64,000 nt of DNA from Encephalitozoon hellem ATCC 50504 (taxonomy: Eukaryota > Microsporidia > Unikaryonidae), in the NCBI RefSeq assembly GCF_000277815.2, contig NW_004057897.1:62001-126000 (forward strand). The letters run 5' to 3'. The notes under the pieces are model-generated. The model was not told the DNA's origin. It saw only the letters and a program-made list of their open reading frames with translations, and searched no databases. Below, one piece after another: positions 51,735 to 60,580 of the stretch. A program made the translations under genes and the position numbers. Within the stretch, counting starts at the first letter, position 1; every line of letters begins with the position of its first letter.

Positions 51735-52361
51735 ATGATGAAAAGGGTGTTCCAAGATATAACGAATGTCAGCAGAAAGAACATCAAGCTGACAATCCAC
51801 AAATCATCCCACAGAAGAAAACTGGTGAAGTGGCTGTACGAAGTCATGGATGACTTTGGGTACTCTCAGGTCACGTTTTCAACAGCTATCTTTATTCTGG
51901 ACAAATACATAGAAACTCGAGGTCTCGATCTAGAGAAATACCAGCTCGTAGGAATCTCTGCTCTTTTTCTTAGTGCAAAGATAGAAGAAAAGCAATGCAA
52001 GGGAATAGAAGACTACGTGCATGTTACAGACAGCACATGCTCCAAGGAGGAGATTCTGGAGAAGGAGGTCGATATGCTAGAGGTGTTTGGCTTCAACCTG
52101 ATGTTCAAGCTCCCGCACTCCTTCCTCAAGGAAAAATACCTTGAAAAGGTGTCTGACAAGTATACTGTGAAGCAGAGCCAGGAGATATTCTTCTGTGCGT
52201 TTTCATATGTAATAGAGAAAAATATCTGTGGAAGTAGTATGTACTGGATATACTTGGAGGGAGTCAAGGAGGCCGAGAAGATGCTCTCTGGAGGTGAGGT
52301 GGACGCTGGACTCAGGTTCTACCTAGAGAACAACAAGAGGATTAAAGATATATTTGTGTAA
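51735..52361 (+). CDS. mitotic B-type cyclin
   Basis: The 208-aa product has the cyclin box 'HRRKLVKWLYEVMDDFGYSQ' with the R-x-x-L-V-x-W-L signature, then 'YQLVGISALFLSAKIEEKQ' and a second fold from 'LMFKLPHSFLKEKYLEKVS'. It is similar to B-type cyclins, though short and without a visible destruction box (R-x-x-L) in the 25-residue N-terminus. It would activate Cdk1 for mitosis. It starts 155 bp after the divergent Sfr1-like gene. Confidence 0.8.
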   Translation: MMKRVFQDITNVSRKNIKLTIHKSSHRRKLVKWLYEVMDDFGYSQVTFSTAIFILDKYIETRGLDLEKYQLVGISALFLSAKIEEKQCKGIEDYVHVTDSTCSKEEILEKEVDMLEVFGFNLMFKLPHSFLKEKYLEKVSDKYTVKQSQEIFFCAFSYVIEKNICGSSMYWIYLEGVKEAEKMLSGGEVDAGLRFYLENNKRIKDIFV

Positions 52362-52377
52362 ACCCGTAGGATTGCCT

Positions 52378-53433
52378 TTACAAAAGAATGTCTTTGAACA
52401 ACTCATTTTTCTCAGTAGGCTTGCTCCTCTTTGCAGCATCTACATCTCTCTCAACCTCTTCAAGGGTTCTACTTTTCATGGTGTCAATCTCTTCCTCAGT
52501 GTAAAATGTAAGAAGACGTCTTCTTACGTCTTCCATGCAGTCATTTTTCCTTTCACTATCCATTTCTCCCTCGGCCCTGTAGGCCTCCCTTGAATCCGCA
52601 GTCGAGTGCGTGCAAAACCTATATGTATCGACTTGTATAATGATTGGGCCTTTCTTGGACGAGTACTTTTTGGCATATTTCAAAACAGATATCAGCCCGA
52701 ATATGTTGTTATGTGGAACTCGGACTCCAGGGATAGTCCCTCCTCTGAGATAAAAGTTTGTATCTGCACTGACACTTTCTGCAGAAGTCCACATTCCATA
52801 CCTGTTGTTTTCACACACAAAAACTATAGGAAGCTTCCAGACCATTGCCATGTTAAAGCTCTCCCACACCTGTCCCTGGTTTGCAGCTCCATCTCCATAG
52901 AACGCATAGCAGACCTTGCTTCCTTGGGATTCATCTTTGAGCAGCCTCCTTCTGTATTCCAGTGCATACGAAATTCCTAGTCCAAGAGGAACCTGTGCAC
53001 CAACAATCCCATGCCCCCCAAAGAAGTTCTTGTTGTACAGGTGCATGGACCCGCCTTTGCCCTTACACACACCGATTTGCCTTCCAAAGACCTCTCCCAT
53101 AATCTCCAAAGTCTTGCATCCAGTGACATATGCAAGCCCATGGCACCTGTATGAGGCAACAACAATGTCATCATCCATTGCGTATTCAAGAGCTGCATAT
53201 ATTCCTTCCTGCCCAACTGAGAGATGGCAAAATCCCCTGATGTTCTTCTTCCTATACTCTCTGTCCATTATCTGGTCTATAAACCTAATTCTCAGCATCT
53301 GCTTGTAGATGTAGGCCATATCGTGCACCTCAAGCTTTTGCATCACGCAAATCTCCTCTTTCGGAATTCTGTGGACCTGAACTGAGTTCAATATCGCTTG
53401 AGGATCACAGAATACATATCTCTTCTCTTGCAT
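52378..53433 (-). CDS. PDA1: pyruvate dehydrogenase E1 component, alpha subunit
   Basis: Thiamine-diphosphate enzyme subunit that decarboxylates pyruvate with the beta subunit. The 351-aa product has 'HLSVGQEGIYAALEYAM', 'SYRCHGLAYVTG', 'GKGGSMHLYNKNFFGGHGI', the TPP motif 'FYGDGAANQGQVWESFNMA', with 'VCENNRYGM', and the phosphorylation loop 'YRFCTHSTADSREAYR'. Microsporidia keep E1 but are reported to lack E2 and E3, so the enzyme probably works in a different redox setting. The frame is open to 53619; the ATG at 53433 avoids overlap with the divergent gene. No mitochondrial presequence is evident. Confidence 0.95.
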   Translation of the reverse strand: MQEKRYVFCDPQAILNSVQVHRIPKEEICVMQKLEVHDMAYIYKQMLRIRFIDQIMDREYRKKNIRGFCHLSVGQEGIYAALEYAMDDDIVVASYRCHGLAYVTGCKTLEIMGEVFGRQIGVCKGKGGSMHLYNKNFFGGHGIVGAQVPLGLGISYALEYRRRLLKDESQGSKVCYAFYGDGAANQGQVWESFNMAMVWKLPIVFVCENNRYGMWTSAESVSADTNFYLRGGTIPGVRVPHNNIFGLISVLKYAKKYSSKKGPIIIQVDTYRFCTHSTADSREAYRAEGEMDSERKNDCMEDVRRRLLTFYTEEEIDTMKSRTLEEVERDVDAAKRSKPTEKNELFKDILL

Positions 53434-53502
53434 GGCTTCAGCAGCATGGCTGTATTCAAGCCATTCTTTGTAACAGCGTTTTATTTGATGTGATTGAGAG
53501 AC

Positions 53503-54102
53503 ATGAATGAGGTTGCACACCCCTATCAAATGGCTACCAAGAGAATTCTGGATGCAGTTGATTTGATCAATAATCTTCTGAAGACATTGCCGATGTGTCC
53601 TGCAACTGCAAAGTGCCACGAAACCTTTGTTCCTAGAGAGATGGTCGGGAATCTAAGAAGAAAGGCATTAGAGAACACACTTCCCATCTTAGGAGAAATT
53701 GTAGGTGGCATCAGATCTGCACAGGAAAGACACAGGGAGGCGGGCCCAAATAGTGTATGCGGCAGAAGAGAGTTTGCAACGAATCAACTCCGCAGCTTGA
53801 GGCTCTCGATGGAGAATGAATTTGAAGAAAATAGGATCAATGAGATCAAGAGCTTACTGGGAGAAATTGAGTATTACGAGAAGATTGGTGTGAGGCACAC
53901 AGACAAGATGAATGTCGGAAAAGAGGCAACACTCAACATATTCAGAATGCTGTCCTGTATTGGAGAGGGGCCTGCAGACCCTTATATAGGGGAGTATCTC
54001 AAGAGAAGAGTTTGTTTTTCTTACGAAGCCCCATCGGATATCGAAGTCTCGTCTTTAAAATCGATGCTAAGGTTTCTGCAAGAAGACACAGGCACCAAAT
54101 GA
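53503..54102 (+). CDS. hypothetical helical protein, 199 aa
   Basis: Mostly helical and hydrophilic, with no Cys motif, signal or membrane segment. Charged helices at about 105-135 ('LRLSMENEFEENRINEIKSL') could form a short coiled coil. I do not recognise a family. The frame begins at a TTG (53494); the ATG at 53503 is used. It is divergent from PDH E1-alpha (69 bp between ATGs) and followed by a convergent membrane protein gene. Confidence 0.5.
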   Translation: MNEVAHPYQMATKRILDAVDLINNLLKTLPMCPATAKCHETFVPREMVGNLRRKALENTLPILGEIVGGIRSAQERHREAGPNSVCGRREFATNQLRSLRLSMENEFEENRINEIKSLLGEIEYYEKIGVRHTDKMNVGKEATLNIFRMLSCIGEGPADPYIGEYLKRRVCFSYEAPSDIEVSSLKSMLRFLQEDTGTK

Positions 54103-54167
54103 CCTGTGAATTCGGTTTGTAATGGACAAGAATAAAGTTTAATATGATCTTCTTCCTCCCAGGTATC

Positions 54168-54839
54168 TTAAGGTACAGTTCCTCGGCTTTCCTGCCCAGG
54201 GCCATTCACTATCACACGCTTGTTTCTTAAGGACGATGTGTTCATCCCCACTCTTGTCTTTTCAACAAAGTTGGGGAGCTTCTGTGGCGGTGCTTCGATG
54301 TTGATTGAAATAGCGATTCTGATAAGTATAAGGTTGAGAAGGTTCAAGCACAGAGATGGAATGGCTATGGTTACGTAGTAGTACTTTATCATCGAGATGT
54401 TCTTCATAATTATTCTGGTGCATGTCATCTGGTTGGTACACTCCATGAAATATAGAATTATGTTTCTAATAGATGCATTGTTGTAGAGTCTTCCAAGTTG
54501 TCTGGACACATCGGACTGGTAGCTTATCCTTATATAGAGGAGCATGGTTACCAGCATGAGAAGCAGAAGCATTCCGGTTATGAAGTACAGCCTCATGTAT
54601 AGTCTGGTTTTGCTGTTGATCCCGCAGCTTGCAAATAACCCCAGGGTTATGTTTGTCATCGATGTAGTTCTGAATATTGTGGTTATACCTCTGATTCCCA
54701 TCCTAAGGTGCTCAGCCTCCATCCGTACAAACATCAGATGTGGGATGAGGAAAAACGGCAAGGGAATGTTGATGACAATCAATAGGACGGAAACAAGCTG
54801 GCTCAGGGACCTTACGTTCTTGAATGCCGTGGTTGTCAT
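54168..54839 (-). CDS. multispanning membrane protein, probably 5'-extended and frame-broken
   Basis: As an intact frame it is 223 aa with three hydrophobic segments (about 15-39, 83-105 and 148-175) and a basic soluble C-terminus. I do not recognise the family. In-frame sequence upstream of this ATG stays open and codes for further plausible residues (ALKISQAGCV). In the -1-shifted frame there is an ATG at 54981 with GGG upstream and a basic N-terminus 'MEARVEYALKLRYSPL'. A single extra base in an A run at 54890-54895 would explain the break. If so the true protein is about 270 aa. Confidence 0.5.
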   Translation of the reverse strand: MTTTAFKNVRSLSQLVSVLLIVINIPLPFFLIPHLMFVRMEAEHLRMGIRGITTIFRTTSMTNITLGLFASCGINSKTRLYMRLYFITGMLLLLMLVTMLLYIRISYQSDVSRQLGRLYNNASIRNIILYFMECTNQMTCTRIIMKNISMIKYYYVTIAIPSLCLNLLNLILIRIAISINIEAPPQKLPNFVEKTRVGMNTSSLRNKRVIVNGPGQESRGTVP

Positions 54840-54889
54840 TACACAGCCGGCCTGGCTGATTTTTAAGGCCAGGGTCCTCCAATAGAAGC

Positions 54890-54895
54890 TTTTTT
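54890..54895 (-). other. six-A run, probable frameshift point between two halves of the membrane-protein gene
   Basis: On the minus strand a run of six A falls between the frame opened by the ATG at 54981 and the frame of the CDS at 54168-54839. With five A the two frames would be continuous. It may be a sequencing error, a true null allele or a slippery site. The switch must lie between about 54914 and 54840. Confidence 0.45.
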
Positions 54896-55066
54896 GCTTT
54901 AAGGGGCAGCTCTTTCAATCCAACCTGGTAATAAAGGGGAGAATACCTGAGCTTCAATGCGTATTCAACCCGCGCCTCCATGCATCCCCTACCTATGATC
55001 CAAAGACTTTTTGCTCCATTAACGGGACAATATTACGCGGATGCAAAGTCTACCCATACACAGAAA

Positions 55067-55873
55067 ATGTTTTTAATTCTTCTTTACACTTTAGGAGCAC
55101 TGGCAAAGAACTATGCCATCTTACTGAACTCGTCCAGAGGATTCCATAACTACAGACATATGGCGAACGTGTACATTTTTTATAATGTTTTGAAAGAAAA
55201 CGGGTTTGATGATGACCAGATCCTAATTATCTCCTACGAAAATCAAATCCAGGACGTGAGAAATGCCGACAAAAAAGGAGTGTATATAGACGAAGACCTG
55301 AGGATTCCTTATTCTGGATTCCGGCCGACAAAAAATGCTCTTGAAGATCTCCTCAATGCGATTTCAGGCAACTGTGACAAGCTAAAGGATGCAGACGAAT
55401 CCTCAAACGTCCTTGTGTATCTTAACGGGCATGGGAATGAGACATTCCTGAAGTTTGGGAGCATTCATTTCATGACCAAAGACGATATCATGGCAAGAAT
55501 ACCAAAGCTGGCCAGAAGGGTCGGTAAGGTTCTACTTGTGGTTGATACATGCCAGGCAGATGCTCTGGTTGATAGGGATGCCTTGCCAGACAATGTGTTT
55601 GTAGTTGCGACAAGCAAAATGGGCCAGCCGGCCATTTCTTCATTCAGTTCATCATTGATATGCGCAAACGTTGCCGACAATTTCCCGTATTTCTTCTTCA
55701 AAAGGTTTGGGGAGGGGATTGATGCAGAGGCCAAGCTTGCAGACTTATTTGCTGAGCTCAACAAGGAACCTCTTGGGTCTGAGCTTGTATTTGATGAGGA
55801 AAAAGACTTCAGGTTTGGGGACTTCTTTGTACAGAACAACCGCTACGAGCTTCTTCCCTTCAGAGAAAGCTGA
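55067..55873 (+). CDS. GPI8: GPI-anchor transamidase catalytic subunit Gpi8 (PIG-K)
   Basis: Caspase-like Cys protease in the ER that swaps a C-terminal peptide for a GPI anchor. The 268-aa product has an N-terminal signal (MFLILLYTLGALA), then 'NYAILLNSSRGFHNYRHMAN', 'YIDEDLRIPYSGFRPT', the catalytic His in 'LVYLNGHGNETFLKF' and catalytic Cys in 'LLVVDTCQADALVD'. The C-terminal membrane anchor of yeast Gpi8 is absent. The frame is open to 54980; the ATG at 55067 starts the signal peptide and follows CCC. PIG-V and Arv1 in this window belong to the same pathway. Confidence 0.92.
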   Translation: MFLILLYTLGALAKNYAILLNSSRGFHNYRHMANVYIFYNVLKENGFDDDQILIISYENQIQDVRNADKKGVYIDEDLRIPYSGFRPTKNALEDLLNAISGNCDKLKDADESSNVLVYLNGHGNETFLKFGSIHFMTKDDIMARIPKLARRVGKVLLVVDTCQADALVDRDALPDNVFVVATSKMGQPAISSFSSSLICANVADNFPYFFFKRFGEGIDAEAKLADLFAELNKEPLGSELVFDEEKDFRFGDFFVQNNRYELLPFRES

Positions 55874-55931
55874 AGCTCTCCATTAAAGAACATGACTTTG
55901 TAGCTTTTTGTGTTAACAACAAGGTCCCCCG

Positions 55932-56795
55932 ATGGAAGGAGAGAAAAAGATCTCTATTTCTGAAAGAGGGGCAGATAAGAACGTATGGGACGAGTATAGT
56001 ATTCTTAATGACAGCGACTGTGAGAAAGGAAGTGTGGACAAAGAAAACTCTCTGGAATGGAAGTCGTTTGAAAACGGTGAAGGAAGCTTTTCTAGAAAAT
56101 TGCCAGAGAGTACAAAGCATGACCTGAATGGGAATGTGTCTCCTGTAAAAAGGCACAAGCATGGTGGAGGGATTGAAGGGAGAGACAGCAGTGTGGAGAC
56201 GTTGGAAGTGGTGGAGGATAGAGCGAAGAACACTAAGCTTAGTGATGTAAGAGAAGAGCTCTCTGTGGTAGGAAGAGCTTCTGAGAAAGGCAGCCCTGAG
56301 GGCAAGGGAGATATCCTGAACATTTCAAAGCAGAGATACGAGGAGCATATGAGGAAAGCAAAGTGTATGAATGGAGAGCACGAGCCCGTGAAAGTATTAG
56401 GAGAGAATGACGAGAAAGGCCAAGAAATACAACTAAAAAAGGAGGAAAATATGAGAAGAGCCATCAAGATGCAGGAGGAGGAGATCCAGATGAAGAATCA
56501 GGAGATTCTCTTACTCAGAGAAAGGATATCAAGGCTTGAGGCAAGGATGAAGATAGATGGAAAGGAGTATGTTTCAGAATGTGTTCTTAGGGGAGAGGAG
56601 GCGATAAGGATACTGGAAGAGGAGATAAAGAAGGAAAGAAGTGGATTTCTGAAGAAGATTGGAGAGGAAATGGAAAGGTCGAAGATGCTAATGAAAAGGG
56701 TTGATGGACTTAAGAAAATCATAAACGAGCTAGTCCGGAAGATAAAGGGGATGAAGCAGAAAACAGAGGGGTCGAGGGCGGAAGGCAGACTTTGA
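55932..56795 (+). CDS. coiled-coil protein, 287 aa, unknown function
   Basis: The N-terminal 140 residues are charged and probably disordered. Residues about 160-280 form a long coiled coil ('KKEENMRRAIKMQEEEIQMK' onward, with regular leucine/isoleucine heptads). No signal or membrane segment. Kinetochore, spindle-pole and trafficking tethers look like this, and I cannot choose. The ATG at 55932 is directly preceded by CCCCC. It lies 26 bp from a Use1-like SNARE on the same strand, which makes a tether possible. Confidence 0.55.
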   Translation: MEGEKKISISERGADKNVWDEYSILNDSDCEKGSVDKENSLEWKSFENGEGSFSRKLPESTKHDLNGNVSPVKRHKHGGGIEGRDSSVETLEVVEDRAKNTKLSDVREELSVVGRASEKGSPEGKGDILNISKQRYEEHMRKAKCMNGEHEPVKVLGENDEKGQEIQLKKEENMRRAIKMQEEEIQMKNQEILLLRERISRLEARMKIDGKEYVSECVLRGEEAIRILEEEIKKERSGFLKKIGEEMERSKMLMKRVDGLKKIINELVRKIKGMKQKTEGSRAEGRL

Positions 56796-56820
56796 CATAG
56801 CGTACCAACGGTAACCCCAA

Positions 56821-57345
56821 ATGTTTGATTCGGAATACTTCAAGAATCTCCTGAATGAGACAACAGCTCTGATAACCAACAAGGCAGAAGAAGGGAACGA
56901 TGGAGAAGAGATGGAGGCCCGCATAGAGAGCAATGTCACCACACTAAAGTACCTTGCAAAGGAAATAACAGATGAAGAGCTGCGAAAGAAGACATTGAAA
57001 AGAATAGATATGCTGTGTTTTGAACCGGAGGAGTTTGAAATGAGTGAGGTAAGGAATAGAATGCCTGAGATTAGAAAGAGCAGCGAGTTTTCTGATAGGA
57101 TAGAAAGGGACATTCTCAAGTATACCAAGAGACTACATGGGAAGGTTAAAGAGTTCATGGAGAGTGTCGATGTGGACAGCAAGGTACTGGGGGAGGTGAC
57201 AGACAAGATGTCAAGAAACCTGATGGGGACATCCGAAACATTGAGGTCCTTGAAGTCAAAAGGTCAGAACATTCCCATTCTAGGGATTCTTACCTCTGTT
57301 ATGGTTACTTTTGTTGCGATGTATTTTGTTATAAGATTTTTGTAG
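56821..57345 (+). CDS. tail-anchored SNARE-like protein (Use1-type)
   Basis: The 174-aa product has a helical N-terminus, a SNARE-like heptad region at about 100-150 ('RDILKYTKRLHGKVKEFMES' through 'MGTSETLRSLKSKG') and a C-terminal membrane anchor (about 155-172) with two residues after it. Use1 is the Qc-type SNARE for Golgi-to-ER vesicles. The domain order and the NLMG...L-x-S-L-K segment fit, but SNARE motifs are short on specifics; Sec20 is an alternative. CCCC precedes the ATG. Confidence 0.55.
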   Translation: MFDSEYFKNLLNETTALITNKAEEGNDGEEMEARIESNVTTLKYLAKEITDEELRKKTLKRIDMLCFEPEEFEMSEVRNRMPEIRKSSEFSDRIERDILKYTKRLHGKVKEFMESVDVDSKVLGEVTDKMSRNLMGTSETLRSLKSKGQNIPILGILTSVMVTFVAMYFVIRFL

Positions 57346-57395
57346 AATTAGCAAATTGACTTTAATCTGAGGCCTACTTTGTTAAACTTATTGTT

Positions 57396-57854
57396 TTATA
57401 TGTCATCTTGTATCTCTTCTCTGTTTCTTTTTCTCTCTAGAAATATCTCCTTTCCGGTTTTTCCACTCCTTGTTCTTACTGCTATCTGGTTTTTCTTTCT
57501 CCAGTTCAAAAAGTCTTCTTCTGTGATTCTTTCTCTATCGTCCACAATATAGCAGGCCGATATTCTTTTTCCGATTCCTTCTATGTTACTTTCCTCCAGC
57601 TTTTTAAAAGTCAATCTGATCATGTCAAAGATCATAGGCGTCGAGACATAGCTTTTTGCTTTTTTGGCCACATCCTCCAGAACCTCATTCTCGACATTGG
57701 ATATCACTCTAGGAATACTATATGGGTAATCTTCTCCACAAGAGAACTCAAAGTATTTGTCTCCAATTGATATCTTGTAGACTTGTCCTGTACTCTCCAC
57801 GCAATGTCTCAAGTTGCTTCCAAAAATATACTCCAAAGCATCATGCTCATCCAT
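57396..57854 (-). CDS. RWD-domain protein similar to RWDD1/Gir2 (DRG family regulatory protein 2)
   Basis: The 152-aa product has an RWD domain at about 1-95 ('DALEYIFGSN', then 'GEDYPYSIPRVISNV' with the conserved Y-P-x-x-x-P). The C-terminus has 'ITEEDFLNWRKKN' and 'RSGKTGKEIFLERKRN', like the RWDD1/Gir2 tail (F-x-x-W-R and L-T-G-R-E-L-F-E). These proteins bind DRG2/Rbg2 and, in yeast, Gcn1. The acidic insert of Gir2 is missing. CCCC adjoins the ATG at 57854. Confidence 0.65.
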   Translation of the reverse strand: MDEHDALEYIFGSNLRHCVESTGQVYKISIGDKYFEFSCGEDYPYSIPRVISNVENEVLEDVAKKAKSYVSTPMIFDMIRLTFKKLEESNIEGIGKRISACYIVDDRERITEEDFLNWRKKNQIAVRTRSGKTGKEIFLERKRNREEIQDDI

Positions 57855-58007
57855 GGGGTATGCTAACCCTTCTCTTCAAGCACTCGACAACAGGCATGCA
57901 CGTTTTTGTGCCTTAGACCCTGATGCCATTACGCTTGTATAAAAGTGCTGTTATTAGCTACCTTCTCCTTTTTATCTACAACGATTTACCTCGTAACATC
58001 ACCGTAT

Positions 58008-58046
58008 ATGGAAAATGAACCCTATATAGCAAATCTGTGCTACTGA
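58008..58046 (+). other. 12-codon upstream ORF before the multispan gene
   Basis: An ATG at 58008 opens MENEPYIANLCY and a TGA that ends eight bases before the ATG of the main gene at 58055. A TATAAAA string lies near 57936. Most 5' leaders here are very short, so this uORF matters only if transcription starts upstream of it. Confidence 0.35.
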
Positions 58047-58054
58047 TCCCACAG

Positions 58055-59716
58055 ATGGGATTTCTTGGCAAAGAAGCTATGGAGAGAATAGTAAAACTCC
58101 TCCACAACGTGTTTGGCTTCTACGAAGGAAATCTCTTGTGTGTTGCTGATTATCTACCATTCATAGACGCATGTAATGCCGAGGGAGGTTCTATGAATGC
58201 AGAGGACATCGAAAGTAGAGAGATCGATGCTATTGAAAAAGCCCTAGCCACCTTGAGAAGGCTGAAAGAAGCAACCAATCTTGATTTCTATGATGAAGCT
58301 GCCGATATTGAGAAGCTTCTTTCTGATTTCGATGCTTTTGAAAAGCATTTACAGGATTTGTTCCTGGAATTTAGGAATGCACTTAAGGATGTCAAATCCC
58401 TAGTTGAAGAGGCTATAGATAAGGAGAAGGATGACAGCTTGAAGGAAAGCCTTAGAGGATTTTTATATGTGGTTGAGGAGCTTACGTCTGAAGATCAGAC
58501 CAGAGCGTTATGTGATCGCAACCTTGGAGCCATTAACTTTTATGAGAAAATACAGCAGATGAAAATTGAAGTCTTTGATAGTTGCTTTGATAGGGTTGCT
58601 AATCATAAGTTAGGTATAATGGATTCTGTTAGACAAAGTCTGAATGCCTTAGAGATTAAGATTTTCTTAGTTCCAGAAAATGAAAAAAAGACGAAATATC
58701 TTCACGATATCAGGCAATGTCATGAGGACATTGATAAGGCTCTAGGGATACTAGAGAGAACGCGTAGTGCGGGCATTAAAAGCATTTCAAATAATGAGGG
58801 GATCCTCACTACACTTGAACATGCAAAGGACGTTATTGGTAAGGTTTCTCTAGGTGACATAGAAAAAAGAATTGAATCTCTCAAGAAAGATGTTATTGAA
58901 CTGGTGAAAGAATTGGGTGAGGTGGCATCGCTTCAACGTTTGAATAGCGGCAAAAATGCCTTGAATACCAAAATCGCTACTTTTCACATTCCATCGCATT
59001 TCTACAAGCACAATAAAAAAAAACCTGTGGGTACTGAAAAATCTATACATGCTGGAAAGCCTATTGAGGAATTATATATTCTGCTCATCATTGTTTTGTG
59101 CATACACATTCTTGTTTACTATGTCTTCAGTGATTGTTTTTATGCACAGAAGTTGTGGAGTACAGCGCTATATATGCTAGTTATGGGTGGGTGCACCCTG
59201 TGGCTTGCATGGATTATGAGAAAGATCTGGGGAGGTGCCATTACAGAGAAAGTATTGATAAAAGTGTTGGGTGGAGCAATATACATGATACCTGTAACAA
59301 TTAATATTTTTTCAACCGCGATTGAAAGTGAGATCTGTTTGGAAATGATAGGGATTGGTGGGATGCTAATGTATGCACAAGACCTTATTCTGAATGGAAT
59401 GACATGGAAACAAATGTGTGTAGTTGGAACAGGAAACATTATATTGGCTATAGGATGTGTCTGCAAGGCCCTAGGAATGCTTGAAAGAGGCAAGCACGGG
59501 CCAGCTTATTTAGAAGGAGGGATCATTATTATATTTGTTATACTAGTTGGTATTTTGTGTTACTGTCGAAGCATAAGGAAAGGAGAAAAGATAGGAGGGA
59601 CTCTCGGAAATGTGATGTTTATTCTAGCCATGTCTATCCTGACTATGATTGCCGGAGTTGCTCTAGACTGGAAGTCTAATGAGTATTGCAAGCAGACAGT
59701 GCAGAGGGACGCATAA
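58055..59716 (+). CDS. coiled-coil plus multispanning membrane protein, probably lineage-restricted
   Basis: The 553-aa product has a helical N-terminal half (residues 30-320, several heptad stretches) and about eight hydrophobic segments in the C-terminal 220 residues (from 'IEELYILLIIVLCIHILVYY' on). I know no conserved family with this layout; it resembles the large membrane-protein families that microsporidia expand near chromosome ends, such as InterB-type proteins. The start at 58055 has CCC just upstream; the frame itself begins at a GTG. Its last 19 codons lie in the left arm of a perfect inverted repeat whose second copy is at 62955-63011, so part of it has been duplicated. Confidence 0.6.
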   Translation: MGFLGKEAMERIVKLLHNVFGFYEGNLLCVADYLPFIDACNAEGGSMNAEDIESREIDAIEKALATLRRLKEATNLDFYDEAADIEKLLSDFDAFEKHLQDLFLEFRNALKDVKSLVEEAIDKEKDDSLKESLRGFLYVVEELTSEDQTRALCDRNLGAINFYEKIQQMKIEVFDSCFDRVANHKLGIMDSVRQSLNALEIKIFLVPENEKKTKYLHDIRQCHEDIDKALGILERTRSAGIKSISNNEGILTTLEHAKDVIGKVSLGDIEKRIESLKKDVIELVKELGEVASLQRLNSGKNALNTKIATFHIPSHFYKHNKKKPVGTEKSIHAGKPIEELYILLIIVLCIHILVYYVFSDCFYAQKLWSTALYMLVMGGCTLWLAWIMRKIWGGAITEKVLIKVLGGAIYMIPVTINIFSTAIESEICLEMIGIGGMLMYAQDLILNGMTWKQMCVVGTGNIILAIGCVCKALGMLERGKHGPAYLEGGIIIIFVILVGILCYCRSIRKGEKIGGTLGNVMFILAMSILTMIAGVALDWKSNEYCKQTVQRDA

Positions 59717-59828
59717 GTGGCCAAGGTGATTGGACAAGAACGCAGACAGGATACACAGGTGGAGTTAATTACCCTTTTTTATTTGAATGTTGTAAAGATA
59801 ATAGGCTGTCACAGACACAACTGCAGCA
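59660..59828 (+). repeat. 169-bp perfect inverted repeat, left arm
   Basis: Every base from 59660 to 59828 is matched by the reverse complement of 62843-63011. The arm covers the last 57 bp of the multispan gene, the 48-bp gap and the last 64 bp of the lectin gene (minus strand). The enclosed segment is 3014 bp and holds three genes. Confidence 0.95.
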
Positions 59829-60580
59829 AGTAGGATCCAAATGAGTTTTCCTCCACTATGTACATCTTCCTTAGTATACATCCCTCCCATGTTTTTGAGG
59901 TGGTAGCCTTCAATCCCAACTATCCTGAAGGAGGTTGAGGACCTATCCGTTGCTGCAGAAACCCCAAGAGTGTCGCCTTCTTTCACGACGTTTGATCTGT
60001 AAGAATGGACCAGCGAGAGGTTGTCAGGCTCCCCTAAATATATAGACAGCTCGTAATCCTTCTGCTCGATTCTAAGAACTAGCTTCTCGCCTGTAGGAAA
60101 GTTCCTGTACTCAATCCGGTCAAAGCTTCTAACAATATTATTGGGGTTGATCAAAACATCTCCAGCCTTTACCCCAATATACGACTTTCCAGAGGGCTTT
60201 ATAACAATCAAGAGGCCCTTGAAGCTGCACGATCTTCCAAAGCAACTTCCCTCATTAAACGTGTCTTCATTAGATATCCATACAGCCATTCCATCATCTC
60301 CATCTTCCTTGCCATCTTCTTCAATCTCAATAATCATATCAATACCAAACTTTTCAGAGCCTATTGGATGCGATGCAAGGATTGCTCCAGAGCTGTTTGG
60401 AGACGAGTACCCTAGCTGGACAAACGAGTCCTTCCCATGGACCTTTATCACCTGCTCTCCAGAAGTCTTCCAGTTAAGGAACCTTCCAATCTCGTCCACA
60501 TAGGGTGGCAGTAAAGACACCTCCTGAACAAACACATTGTCATTACACAAACATCCAAGTGCATAGAGAAAAGCAAACAT
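59765..60580 (-). CDS. L-type (leguminous) lectin cargo receptor, ERGIC-53/VIP36-like
   Basis: Cargo receptor for glycoproteins between ER and Golgi. The 271-aa product has a signal peptide (MFAFLYALGCLC), a lectin domain with 'FLNWKTSGEQVIKVHG', 'SSPNSSGAILASHPIGSEKF', 'DGDDGMAVWIS' and 'CSFKGLLIVIKPSGK', one C-terminal membrane segment (about 244-262) and the tail KKGN, a dilysine KKxx ER-retrieval signal. The ATG at 60580 directly follows CCCC. The frame is open to 60664 but that would remove the signal from the N-terminus. The last 64 bp lie inside the inverted repeat. Confidence 0.8.
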   Translation of the reverse strand: MFAFLYALGCLCNDNVFVQEVSLLPPYVDEIGRFLNWKTSGEQVIKVHGKDSFVQLGYSSPNSSGAILASHPIGSEKFGIDMIIEIEEDGKEDGDDGMAVWISNEDTFNEGSCFGRSCSFKGLLIVIKPSGKSYIGVKAGDVLINPNNIVRSFDRIEYRNFPTGEKLVLRIEQKDYELSIYLGEPDNLSLVHSYRSNVVKEGDTLGVSAATDRSSTSFRIVGIEGYHLKNMGGMYTKEDVHSGGKLIWILLAAVVSVTAYYLYNIQIKKGN

